Source of the DNA: Desulfoscipio gibsoniae DSM 7213
GTDB lineage: Bacteria; Bacillota; Desulfotomaculia; Desulfotomaculales; Desulfallaceae
Assembly: GCF_000233715.2 (NCBI RefSeq)
Contig: NC_021184.1
Coordinates: 1,334,501-1,398,500 of the forward strand
DNA: 64,000 nucleotides
Direction: 5' to 3'
Within the stretch, counting starts at the first letter, position 1. The number at the start of each line of letters is the position of its first letter. Positions 36,175-44,227 of the stretch are shown here, in pieces. The translations under genes were made by a program, and so were the position numbers. A model generated the notes under the pieces. The model worked only from the letters and a program-made list of their open reading frames with translations, had not been told where the DNA came from and searched no databases.

Positions 36175-37120
36175 CGATATTGGTGCCGCTGCGGAGATAT
36201 TTGGTAAGCATGATGAAAATTTGTCATTGTTAGAAAGCTCATTGGGTGTGAAAATGGTGGCCCGGGGTGAAGAGTTGGTCATTATGGGGCAGCGGGAGCA
36301 GGTTGAAAAAACACGGGAAATAATTGAGCAGCTGCAGTCATATTACCAGGCCGGCAACCGGCTCACAAGGCATGAGATTAATTATGCCATCAAGTCGTTA
36401 AATTCCGGTAAGGCCGGGGCACTGGCGGGCCTGGCCCGTGATGTGGTGCTGGTTACGGCCCGGGGCAAAAAAATCAAGCCCAAAACAGTGGGACAGCAGC
36501 GGTATATAGAAAAATTACTCAAACATGATGTGGTATTTGCCCTGGGTCCCGCCGGCACGGGAAAAACATATTTGGCGGTGGTAATGGCCGTCAGAGCGCA
36601 GCGTAACCGGACCGTAAACAGAATAGTCTTGACCAGGCCGGCAGTGGAGGCAGGTGAAAAACTGGGCTTTTTGCCCGGCGATCTGCAGGAAAAAGTAGAT
36701 CCTTATCTACGGCCGCTGTATGACAGTCTTTATGATGTGCTGGGTATTGAAAATACACAAAAGTACCTGGAGCGACAGGTGATTGAGATTGCTCCCCTGG
36801 CTTACATGCGGGGCAGAACACTGGATGATTCCTTTGTCATTTTGGATGAGGCGCAAAATACTACTCCTGAACAAATGAAGATGTTTCTCACTCGCTTGGG
36901 GTTTGGCTCCCGGGCCGTGATCACCGGTGATGAAACCCAGGTGGATTTGCCCAGGGGACAGCAATCGGGTTTGGTGCACGCCCGCCGGGTGTTGGACGGT
37001 ATTGAAGGGATCGCTTTTCATCACTTCACCGGTGAGGATATTGTCAGACATCCTTTGGTGCAACAAATTGTCCGGGCTTACGAGGAAAAAGGGGCTTTGG
37101 CGGAAAAGACTGAGGTGTGA
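36152..37120 (+). CDS. phoH: PhoH-like ATPase (PhoH/YbeZ)
   Basis: 322 residues. Walker A GPAGTGKTYLAV near residue 134, Walker B FVILDEAQNTTPEQMKMFLTRLG, ending FTGEDIVRHPLVQQIVRAYE. PhoH/YbeZ is an RNA-linked ATPase that partners with the YbeY endonuclease encoded two genes later. ATG at 36152 gives the normal METRIIIDD start and overlaps yqfD by 23 bases; a TTG at 36125 with GGAGGAGG upstream is the alternative. Confidence 0.93.
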   Translation: METRIIIDDIGAAAEIFGKHDENLSLLESSLGVKMVARGEELVIMGQREQVEKTREIIEQLQSYYQAGNRLTRHEINYAIKSLNSGKAGALAGLARDVVLVTARGKKIKPKTVGQQRYIEKLLKHDVVFALGPAGTGKTYLAVVMAVRAQRNRTVNRIVLTRPAVEAGEKLGFLPGDLQEKVDPYLRPLYDSLYDVLGIENTQKYLERQVIEIAPLAYMRGRTLDDSFVILDEAQNTTPEQMKMFLTRLGFGSRAVITGDETQVDLPRGQQSGLVHARRVLDGIEGIAFHHFTGEDIVRHPLVQQIVRAYEEKGALAEKTEV

Positions 37121-37125
37121 TTTAT

Positions 37126-39309
37126 ATGCTTCCTCTGAGAACGGTAAAAGGAAAACTTACGGATAGTTTCAACCGGCTGGCCGGCAAGCGTAAAGTGCGC
37201 AGGGGGTTGGCCGCCGGTTTATTTTTTGTACTGCTCACTTTGCTTATGTCTGTGGATTTTATGCCCCAGAAGGTAAATCTTGTGGTTGGACAGGTTTCTC
37301 CTACTAATGTTTTTGCCCCGCGCAACGTCATTTTTCAGGATAAGGTAAAGACCGAGGAGGCCCGCAATCTGGCGGCCAATCAGGTGGCACAGCAGTATAT
37401 CACCGACCCGCGGGTGAGCGTTGATGTACAGCAGAATATATCCACAATGATAAATACCATAAGTGAAATTCAGGGAAATCCGGAGCTGGATAAAAGCCAA
37501 AAAATAGCACAGCTCAAAGAAGAGATGCCCTTTGATCTGCCCAGTGATGTGCTGAAAACACTGGCCGAACCTGATCCGGGCAGCCTGGAACGGGTGAGAA
37601 ACAACCTGACCTCGATGATAGCCCGGGCTATGGAAGCCAGGGAGGGCGTAACCCAGGAAAATATTAAAAACGTGGAAAGTTCGCTGGTGAACGAGATTAA
37701 CAATCAGCAGCTGAATAACTCTTATACAGCGCTGGCGACGGAAATGGTGCTTTATTATTTGCGCCCCAATAAGTTCTTCGATGTTGAGAAAACCCAGAGC
37801 TTGCAGCAGGCGGCCAGGGAAGCTGTATCCCCGGTGATGGTAACAATTAAAGAAAGGGAAAAAATTATTGGCGTTGGGGAGATAGTCACCGAGGAACACA
37901 TTGCCAAACTGGAGGCTCTTGGCCTTTCCCGCCCCATACTGCCGGTTTCCTCCATCCTGGGTTCAGCTTTACTGGTAGCCTTGTTGATGACGGTGGTGCT
38001 TTTTTACCTCTACCAGCAAAACAGGGAAATATATAACCATGCCGGTCATTTATACCTAATGGGTATCATAGTGATGGGTGTGTTAGGTGTTTCCAAGGCT
38101 GTAATTGCTATTAATATTACCCAGTGGCCGGAATTTGGAGCTCTTTTAGCTTATGTCGCTCCCATAGGAGCGGCGGGTATGCTGATTGCCATATTATTAG
38201 ATTCACGACTGGCCGTGCTGGTGGTGGCTATTCTTAGTTTTCTTCTGGGTCTGATGACCGGTGGTCAGATAAGGTTTGCCGCAGTGGGACTTATCGGCGG
38301 CTTTACAGGCGTTTACGGGGTGAGCAAACTCAGCCAGCGGGGTGATATGGCACGGGCCGGTTTTTATACGGGAGCGGCTAATGTAGCAGCTATCTTTGCC
38401 ATGGGCTTGATCGGGGATACGCCCATTGGCTTGCTGATTACTTCAAGCCTGCTATTGGGTACCGTAAATGGCCTGCTATCTTCTATTTTGACCAACGGAG
38501 CTATACCCTATTTGGAAAGTGCTTTTGGCATTACCTCTTCTGTGCGCCTGCTGGAGCTGTCCAATCCGGGTAATCCGCTTTTGCGACGCTTGCAAATCGA
38601 AGCGCCGGGCACCTATCACCATAGTTTGCTGGTGGGAAACCTCGCTGAGGCTGCGGCAGATGCAGTGGGGGGGGATACCCTGTTGGTGCGGGTTGCCGCA
38701 TACTATCATGATATTGGTAAAATGAAGCGGCCCTTTTTCTTTATTGAAAACCAAATGGGGGGGGACAACCCCCATGATAAAATAGCGCCTACCCTGAGCA
38801 CCCTGATTTTGACTTCCCATGTCAAGGACGGCGTGGAACTGGCACGCGAGCATAAATTACCCAAGGGAATTATTGATATAATCGAGCAGCATCATGGCCA
38901 TGGCATGTGTAGTTTCTTTTATCAGAAGGCTATGGAGAATAATAAAAACGAAGGCGTTACTGAAGATGATTTCAGGTACGAAGGCCCCAAGCCACAGACC
39001 AAGGAGGCAGCTATTGTTATGCTGGCCGATGCAGTGGAGGCAGCGACCCGAGCCATGCAAAACCGTACCCCCGGACGGGTGGAGGGTATGGTACATAAAA
39101 TTATTAAGGATAAGCTTATGGATGGGCAGTTGGCTGAATGCGACCTCACTTTGAAGGATCTGAACATTATTGCCGGCGCATTTATTCGGGTGTTATCCGG
39201 GATATTCCACAATAGGATAGAGTATCCGGATATGACCAAAGAAATGGAAAGGAGAAAAAATAAACGTGCCGGTACTCGAAGGCTGCCTGCAGGAAAGGGC
39301 GCCAATTAA
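37126..39309 (+). CDS. pgpH: 7TM-HD family cyclic-di-AMP phosphodiesterase PgpH
   Basis: 727 residues: one N-terminal helix, an extracytoplasmic 7TMR-HDED domain (to about residue 270), seven helices, then a cytoplasmic HD domain with the metal motif YYHDIGKMKRP and later HKLPKGIIDIIEQHHG. It degrades c-di-AMP in related Firmicutes. ATG at 37126 follows GAGGTGAT. The last residues (KNKRAGTRRLPAGKGAN) are encoded by a copy of the ybeY start region, see 39247-39349. Confidence 0.93.
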   Translation: MLPLRTVKGKLTDSFNRLAGKRKVRRGLAAGLFFVLLTLLMSVDFMPQKVNLVVGQVSPTNVFAPRNVIFQDKVKTEEARNLAANQVAQQYITDPRVSVDVQQNISTMINTISEIQGNPELDKSQKIAQLKEEMPFDLPSDVLKTLAEPDPGSLERVRNNLTSMIARAMEAREGVTQENIKNVESSLVNEINNQQLNNSYTALATEMVLYYLRPNKFFDVEKTQSLQQAAREAVSPVMVTIKEREKIIGVGEIVTEEHIAKLEALGLSRPILPVSSILGSALLVALLMTVVLFYLYQQNREIYNHAGHLYLMGIIVMGVLGVSKAVIAINITQWPEFGALLAYVAPIGAAGMLIAILLDSRLAVLVVAILSFLLGLMTGGQIRFAAVGLIGGFTGVYGVSKLSQRGDMARAGFYTGAANVAAIFAMGLIGDTPIGLLITSSLLLGTVNGLLSSILTNGAIPYLESAFGITSSVRLLELSNPGNPLLRRLQIEAPGTYHHSLLVGNLAEAAADAVGGDTLLVRVAAYYHDIGKMKRPFFFIENQMGGDNPHDKIAPTLSTLILTSHVKDGVELAREHKLPKGIIDIIEQHHGHGMCSFFYQKAMENNKNEGVTEDDFRYEGPKPQTKEAAIVMLADAVEAATRAMQNRTPGRVEGMVHKIIKDKLMDGQLAECDLTLKDLNIIAGAFIRVLSGIFHNRIEYPDMTKEMERRKNKRAGTRRLPAGKGAN

Positions 39310-39349
39310 TAACGATGTAGAAAGGGGAAAGAATAAACGTGCCGGTACT
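39247..39349 (+). repeat. Local duplication of the ybeY translation start
   Basis: A 30-base segment with GAAAGG-GAAA-AATAAACGTGCCGGTACT occurs at 39247-39276 (inside the pgpH end) and at 39320-39349 (ribosome site and start of ybeY), 28 of 30 identical, 73 bases apart. The first copy in the ybeY frame would encode MPVLEGCLQE against the real MPVLISNLQE. Confidence 0.8.
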
Positions 39350-39833
39350 TATAAGTAATCTACAGGAAAAGGTACCAGTCGATCACGACTTGGAACACCA
39401 GCTTACCCGGGTGGTGGCGCAGGCACTGGCTGATCACGATATACCCGAGAATGCCGAGGTAAGTGTGGTATTAGTGGACGATGAATATATAACCTTTTTG
39501 AATGGGCAGTATCGCGGTATTGATGGTCCCACGGACGTGCTCAGCTTTGCCATGCTGGAAGGCCCCGCCATGCCCGGGGATGAAGACGAGCCTATGTTGG
39601 GCGATGTGGTAATTTCTTTGGAAACCGCCCGGCGACAGGCAGTTGAATACGACCACAGCTTTACCAGGGAAGTGGCTTACTTAACCGTGCACGGGGTCCT
39701 GCACCTACTGGGCTACGATCACGAAACCCCGCCCGACAAACAAAAAATGCGCACCCAGGAAGAAACCATCCTAACCCGAGCAGGCCTCCCCGCCCCCTCT
39801 ACCGGCACCACACCTTCCGGTGCCGGGTGTTGA
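39339..39833 (+). CDS. ybeY: rRNA maturation endoribonuclease YbeY
   Basis: 164 residues. The zinc site TVHGVLHLLGYDHETP (three His) is at about residues 116-131, and FLNGQYRGIDGPTDVLSFAM is the conserved substrate-side segment. YbeY processes 16S rRNA and supports ribosome quality control. GTG start at 39339 after AAAGGGGAAAG. The last 11 residues (STGTTPSGAGC) come from a palindromic repeat, so the natural end may have been replaced. Confidence 0.95.
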   Translation: MPVLISNLQEKVPVDHDLEHQLTRVVAQALADHDIPENAEVSVVLVDDEYITFLNGQYRGIDGPTDVLSFAMLEGPAMPGDEDEPMLGDVVISLETARRQAVEYDHSFTREVAYLTVHGVLHLLGYDHETPPDKQKMRTQEETILTRAGLPAPSTGTTPSGAGC

Positions 39834-39898
39834 AAGGTTGAAAGTTGATCCACTGCTAATTACTGCTTTCGCCCTTCAGTCACCTTTCAGCACCGGGT
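39802..39898 (+). repeat. Palindromic dispersed repeat, copy 2, with inverted end
   Basis: CCGGCACC (39802-39809) and GGTGCCGG (39819-39826) pair around ACACCTTCC; the following GTGTTGAAAGGTTGAAAG matches copy 1 at 22786-22808. A diverged inverted copy (CACCTTTCAGCACCGGGT) lies at 39881-39898, so the whole resembles a small REP-pair element. It overlaps the ybeY stop and fills much of the 213-base spacer before dgkA. Confidence 0.6.
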
Positions 39899-40046
39899 TT
39901 TAGTTCGCCTATTGGGATATGATCAGGCAGGTCAAGAAAGGTTAACACCGGCGTGGGTAATTGGGAAAGTTGATGCCTTGGGCGGATATGCTCCGGACTT
40001 AAAACTTAATTGTCAGGTGTGGGTGATATGGAAGAGGTGATGGCGG

Positions 40047-40406
40047 TTGCTTCGCCTGATACGTAGCTTTCGGTGGGCCATACATGGTATAGGTTATGCT
40101 TGTAGGACCCAGCTGAACATGAAAATTCACCTGCTGGCGGCAGCATTGGTAATGGCTGTTGGACTGTTATTACAAATGCCGCCAATAGAGTTAGCCGTGC
40201 TGTCTATAACGATATTTATGGTGCTGGCTGCGGAAATGTTTAATACCGCCCTTGAGGCGGCGGTGGATCTGGTTACTCCTGAATTTAATTTACTGGCCAA
40301 AATTGCCAAGGATGTGGCTGCCGGTGCAGTGCTGCTTACCGCTTTAAATGCGCTGTTAGTGGCTTATTTATTGATCTGGCCCCGTTTGTGGGACTTAATG
40401 AGGTGA
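40047..40406 (+). CDS. dgkA: Diacylglycerol/undecaprenol kinase
   Basis: 119 residues, three membrane helices, with the catalytic signature AAEMFNTALEAAVDLV. In Gram-positive bacteria this family mainly phosphorylates undecaprenol, recycling lipid carrier. TTG at 40047 follows GAGGTGATGG. It sits in the usual ybeY-dgkA-cdd-era order. Confidence 0.93.
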   Translation: MLRLIRSFRWAIHGIGYACRTQLNMKIHLLAAALVMAVGLLLQMPPIELAVLSITIFMVLAAEMFNTALEAAVDLVTPEFNLLAKIAKDVAAGAVLLTALNALLVAYLLIWPRLWDLMR

Positions 40407-40410
40407 TTGA

Positions 40411-40803
40411 ATGAAGCCGGAACAACTGATTACCATGGCCCTTAAGGCCCGGCTAAACGCCTATGTTCCTTATTCAAACTTTGCGGTGGGCGCAGCCTTG
40501 CTTACCACCGGCGGCAATGTATATACCGGTTGCAATGTGGAAAACTCATCCTATGGACTTACAGTTTGCGCTGAACGGATAGCGTTGTTTACCGCTGTGG
40601 CCAGTGGTGAGCGCAAATTCACTGCGCTGGCAGTGGTGGCTGGTACCGAAGAATATTGCAGTCCTTGCGGGGCCTGCCGCCAGGTACTGGCTGAATTCGG
40701 CGGTGAAACCAAAGTTTACTTGGCTAACCGGCATGGTGCCTATCGAGAAACGACCGTTGCCGAACTGCTGCCGGTGGCTTTTTCTCTGAAAGACATTACT
40801 TAA
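40411..40803 (+). CDS. cdd: Cytidine deaminase
   Basis: 130 residues. Zinc and catalytic residues are in TVCAERIALFTAV (Cys, Glu) and SPCGACRQVLAEF (two Cys). It deaminates cytidine and deoxycytidine in pyrimidine salvage. The start lies 5 bases after dgkA, so the two are coupled. Confidence 0.96.
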   Translation: MKPEQLITMALKARLNAYVPYSNFAVGAALLTTGGNVYTGCNVENSSYGLTVCAERIALFTAVASGERKFTALAVVAGTEEYCSPCGACRQVLAEFGGETKVYLANRHGAYRETTVAELLPVAFSLKDIT

Positions 40804-40906
40804 TTTTTTAGGTGGAGTGTATGCAAATCACTGTGGCTATATAGGTAAACTCTTTACAGCCTTTTATATGCATGTAACGCAGGGGAGGTTGCTGCACCAT
40901 TTTTTA

Positions 40907-41827
40907 ATGAAAGGAACGGTAAAAATTAAATTGCATGATCCAGGTTTTAAATCAGGTTTTGTAACCATTGTAGGTCGAACCAATGTAGGTAAATCTACCC
41001 TGCTGAACAATATGCTGGGCCAAAAATTAACCATCATGTCCGATAAACCGCAAACAACCCGCCATAAAATACAATGCGTGCTTACCGGCGCGGATTACCA
41101 AGCCGTTTTTATCGATACTCCGGGCATTCACAAGCCAAAGCATAAACTGGGTGAACATATGGTGGGGACGGCCTTGAATGCACTGCGGGAAGTAGATGTG
41201 GTGCTGCTGTTGGTAGAAGCGGCCATGCCCGGTCCGGGCGACCACTACATGCTGGAACAGTTAAAGAAAGTAACCGGCCCGGTGCTGCTGGCCATCAACA
41301 AAATTGATCTAATTAAGCCCGACGAATTGATGCCTATTATTGCAGCTTTCCAGAAAACCGGCAATTTTGCTGATATTGTGCCTGTTTCAGCACTAACCGG
41401 GGAAAATGTGCAGCATCTCCGGCAAGTAATTATCAATTATTTGCCCGAAGGACCCCAATATTATCCCGACGACATGGTGGTGGATCGCCCGGAGCGGTTT
41501 ATCATGGCCGAGCTGATCAGAGAAAAGGTGCTGCATCTAACCAGCCAGGAGGTGCCTCACTCCGTGGCCGTGGTAGTTGATGAGGTGGAACAAAGATCCC
41601 AAGAACTGGTGGCGGTGCGGGCGGTTATTTATACCGAGCGGGAAAGCCAAAAGGGCATATTAATCGGTAAGGGCGGTCGCATGCTTAAAGAAGTGGGTAA
41701 ACAGGCCCGCCAGGAGTTGGAAGCTTTACTGGGCTCAAGGATTTTCCTGGAGCTATGGGTCAAGGTAAAAAAAGATTGGCGAAATAGAGATATAGATATG
41801 AGGAATTTCGGGTTGCTGGAGGAATAA
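40907..41827 (+). CDS. era: GTPase Era
   Basis: 306 residues. G1 GRTNVGKST, G3 DTPGIHKPKHKLGE, G4 NKID, and a C-terminal KH domain with GKGGRMLKEVGKQARQELE. Era binds the 3' end of 16S rRNA during 30S maturation. The start is uncertain: ATG 40907 gives a family-like length, TTG 40931 is possible, and the frame is open back to 40817. No ideal ribosome site precedes any of them. Confidence 0.95.
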   Translation: MKGTVKIKLHDPGFKSGFVTIVGRTNVGKSTLLNNMLGQKLTIMSDKPQTTRHKIQCVLTGADYQAVFIDTPGIHKPKHKLGEHMVGTALNALREVDVVLLLVEAAMPGPGDHYMLEQLKKVTGPVLLAINKIDLIKPDELMPIIAAFQKTGNFADIVPVSALTGENVQHLRQVIINYLPEGPQYYPDDMVVDRPERFIMAELIREKVLHLTSQEVPHSVAVVVDEVEQRSQELVAVRAVIYTERESQKGILIGKGGRMLKEVGKQARQELEALLGSRIFLELWVKVKKDWRNRDIDMRNFGLLEE

Positions 41828-41832
41828 ATTCT

Positions 41833-41861
41833 TTGACAATTATACATGCAAGTAATAATAT
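41833..41861 (+). promoter_or_regulatory. Promoter of the M-box/corA unit
   Basis: TTGACA (41833-41838), 17-bp spacer and TAATAT (41856-41861), 28 bases before the M-box. Confidence 0.65.
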
Positions 41862-41888
41862 ATATTTGGGGTAATAATTAAATAATGT

Positions 41889-42045
41889 TCTTCGTTAGGT
41901 GAGGCTACTATACAGACACAGGCCACTGCCCGGAAATGTCGAGAGACAGTAACGGGTCAGCAGGTATTACCGAATTAAGGTTTTATCTAATGTGGCTGAG
42001 AATACCTCTCTAGCTGTATAGAGCCAAAACTGCACGAATGAAGAA
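41889..42045 (+). ncRNA. M-box (ykoK) magnesium riboswitch
   Basis: The sequence carries the recognisable M-box blocks in order: TTCGTTAGGTGAGGCTACTATA, GGCCACTGCCCGGAAATGTCGA, GGGTCAGCAGG, AATGTGGCTGAGAATACC and AGCTGTATAGAGCCAAAACT-CACGA (quoted in short pieces). This class senses Mg2+ and switches off transporter genes when Mg2+ is plentiful. It is upstream of corA, as expected. Confidence 0.95.
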
Positions 42046-42064
42046 GGCGAATTAATGTTTATTG

Positions 42065-42093
42065 GTCTTCATTTGTTATTTTGAAGGCCTTTT
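42065..42093 (+). terminator. Expression-platform terminator of the M-box
   Basis: GGTCTTCA (42065-42072) pairs with TGAAGGCC (42082-42089), one wobble, followed by TTTTATATT. It lies 20 bases after the aptamer. Confidence 0.75.
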
Positions 42094-42121
42094 ATATTGC
42101 TTTTGATAGGGGGTGACCTGC

Positions 42122-42250
42122 ATGGAAGAATCTCCTCACCGACGAAGTTTGGCTGTTTATGGTGGTTTAAAATTGCATAACTTCCGTGGAGGTGACCCGC
42201 ATGATCAAAACTTATTTCTACGATGCCACCCGGAAACTGTTAGTCCATGA
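42122..42250 (+). CDS. Small upstream ORF overlapping the corA start
   Basis: 42 residues (MEESPHRRSLAVYGGLK...) starting at ATG 42122 with GGGGGTGACC upstream and ending in TGA 42250, 50 bases inside corA in another frame. It lies after the M-box terminator, so it is only transcribed when the switch is on. Its site GGTGACCTGCATG is nearly repeated at the corA start (GGTGACCCGCATG). It may be a leader peptide coupling translation to corA, as reported for corA in enterics, or a relic of a duplicated start. Coding status unproven. Confidence 0.4.
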   Translation: MEESPHRRSLAVYGGLKLHNFRGGDPHDQNLFLRCHPETVSP

Positions 42251-43175
42251 CGTAGATTTAACTCAGAAGGATTTAATTCAACATGAGGATGATTTACTTT
42301 GGGTGGATTTGTATGATTTTGAAAATGGGCACGAGTTGAATTACCTGGCCGGTATCTTTGACTTTCACTACCTGGCGGTGGAGGACTGTTTGCAACAGAG
42401 TCCCCGGGCTAAGGTGGACGCTTATGATAAATATTATTTTTTTATGCTGCATGCTCTGCGCTATAAGGAAGACAGCGACGAAGAAATTATGCTGGAGCAG
42501 CTAAATGTTTTTTTAAGCTCCAATTATGTGGTAACCGTACACCGTAGAACACTTCCGACTTTGGGCCGTATGGCCAGGGAATGCCTGTCCAATAGGACCA
42601 AGTATATGGAGGAAGGTTCCGACATGTTTTTATACCACATACTGGACGGTATTACCGATGAATATTTCCCAATCCTTGACCGTATCGATCAGCGGGTTGA
42701 CGAGCTGGAGGATCAGCTGTACGAGCAGGCCAGCAAGGAGATTACCGAGGAATTCCTGGCCCTGAAAAGGACTATTTTATCCATGCGCAGGGCCATTTTA
42801 CCGCAAAAGAGAATGTTTTCCGGGTTAAATGGCCAGTTTGTGTTCCAAATTTCCAAGGAAAGCGAACCCTACTATCTTGATTTGGTTGACCATATTGAGC
42901 GAATTATCGACTCCATTGACGGTTTTAGAGATTTGCTGGACGGTGCCTTGGAGACATATTACTCCATCATCAGCGCCCGGACCAATGAATCCATTCGTGT
43001 ACTGGCCGTTATATCATTTATTTTCATGCCCCTGACCTTTGTGACCGGCTTTTTCGGTATGAACGTGCCGTTACCCGAGCAGCACAGCCCCTGGTCCACC
43101 GTCGCTATTGCCGCGGGACTGATGGGTGTAACAGCATGGATGTTTCTGGTGTTTAAAATGAAAAAGTGGATATAA
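42201..43175 (+). CDS. corA: CorA-type magnesium transporter
   Basis: 324 residues. Long N-terminal cytoplasmic domain, a helical stalk, and two C-terminal membrane helices with the loop signature FFGMNVP at about residue 288. A pentameric Mg2+ (or Co2+/Ni2+) channel. The M-box riboswitch in its leader supports Mg2+ as the real substrate. ATG at 42201 follows GGAGGTGACC; GTG 42186 overlaps that site. Confidence 0.95.
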   Translation: MIKTYFYDATRKLLVHDVDLTQKDLIQHEDDLLWVDLYDFENGHELNYLAGIFDFHYLAVEDCLQQSPRAKVDAYDKYYFFMLHALRYKEDSDEEIMLEQLNVFLSSNYVVTVHRRTLPTLGRMARECLSNRTKYMEEGSDMFLYHILDGITDEYFPILDRIDQRVDELEDQLYEQASKEITEEFLALKRTILSMRRAILPQKRMFSGLNGQFVFQISKESEPYYLDLVDHIERIIDSIDGFRDLLDGALETYYSIISARTNESIRVLAVISFIFMPLTFVTGFFGMNVPLPEQHSPWSTVAIAAGLMGVTAWMFLVFKMKKWI

Positions 43176-43184
43176 AGATAAAAA

Positions 43185-43252
43185 GACGGACCTGTTTGAA
43201 TACCTTCTTGTCCCAATAGCTGCGCGGTATTCAATGAAGGCCGTTCTTTTTT
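43185..43252 (+). terminator. Rho-independent terminator after corA
   Basis: A long imperfect stem, ACGG...TTGAATACC with GGTATTCAA...GGCCGT (about 43185-43245), followed by TCTTTTTT. Confidence 0.75.
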
Positions 43253-43329
43253 GGGCAACCCCGTTATCAGTCACATTGGCAGCCACGGCTTTGTATCTTT
43301 AGCTTCCCGTCCGGTAAGGTGCTCCAGTT

Positions 43330-43382
43330 TCACAATTTCCCATATTTCTTTGATAATTGTTCCGCATTCTACTTGTACATTT
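43330..43382 (+). promoter_or_regulatory. Shared box and promoter of the two-component operon (copy A)
   Basis: TTCCCATATTTCTTTGATAAT begins at 43337 and is preceded by TTTCACAA; 36 bases from the first C of CCC (43339) is the G of TTGTACATT (43375), a probable -10 region. The same box and spacing occur at 45599 and 46456. The 383-base space between corA and the regulator otherwise holds only the corA terminator. Confidence 0.7.
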
Positions 43383-43558
43383 TAATTGAGATAAGGATAG
43401 AAATGAAAGCAACTTTGTAACATTGTTGTTGCGCTGTCGGCAAGCAGAAAATATACTCTCAAAAACCAGACTTTCTTGCGGGGTCTGGCTTTTTCTAATG
43501 TATTCATAAGACTATTATTATGCTGATTAGTTTTTCGGCCATGTTAGGGGGGTAACAA

Positions 43559-44227
43559 TTGTATAGTGTTTTTCTGGTGGAAGATGAGGTAAATTTGTGC
43601 CAAATATTGACTACATATTTAACCAAGGAAGGCTGGACGGTGCGGTCCTTTACCGATGGGCAATCTGCACTACAAGCCATTGAAGAGCAGCCGCATCTTT
43701 GGATTTTAGATATTATGCTTCCCGATATAGACGGCTACCAGTTGCTGCGCAGTATCAAAGAGGCGTCCCCGGAAGTTCCGGTTATCTTTATATCTGCTCG
43801 TGATGCTGATTTGGATCGTATTATAGGCCTGGAGATGGGCGGTGATGACTACCTGGCCAAGCCGTTTTTGCCCCGGGAATTGGTACTCCGCGCACACCGT
43901 CTTTTGGAGCGCGTTTATAAATCCAGGGAATCCAAAAGGTCGGCCATTGATTTGCAGCCCTATACTTTGGATGAAGAAAGGCGAATAGCCCTGCAAGGAT
44001 GTTATAACATCGAATTGACGTCAAAGGAATACGATATGGTTTTATTTTTTGCCAAACACAGGGGCCAAGCTTTATCCAGGGATCAAATTATCAACCATGT
44101 GTGGGGAGAGGACTATGTAGGCACCGACCGCTCCGTGGATGATTTGGTGCGGCGTTTGCGCAGGAAAATGCCGGAACTGCGCATTGAAACAATATATGGC
44201 TTTGGTTACAGGATGACGGTTAAATGA
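43559..44227 (+). CDS. OmpR-family response regulator
   Basis: 222 residues. Receiver domain: acidic pocket VEDEVN, phosphorylated Asp in LWILDIMLPDIDGYQ (about residue 53), Lys in GGDDYLAKPFLPRELVLRA. C-terminal winged helix with LTSKEYDMVLFF and VDDLVRRLRRKMPELRIETIYGFGYRM. TTG start after GGGGGGTAAC. Its stop overlaps the kinase start by four bases. Likely regulates its own operon, the secreted repeat protein and the MacA/MacB genes through the shared boxes (inference). Confidence 0.95.
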   Translation: MYSVFLVEDEVNLCQILTTYLTKEGWTVRSFTDGQSALQAIEEQPHLWILDIMLPDIDGYQLLRSIKEASPEVPVIFISARDADLDRIIGLEMGGDDYLAKPFLPRELVLRAHRLLERVYKSRESKRSAIDLQPYTLDEERRIALQGCYNIELTSKEYDMVLFFAKHRGQALSRDQIINHVWGEDYVGTDRSVDDLVRRLRRKMPELRIETIYGFGYRMTVK

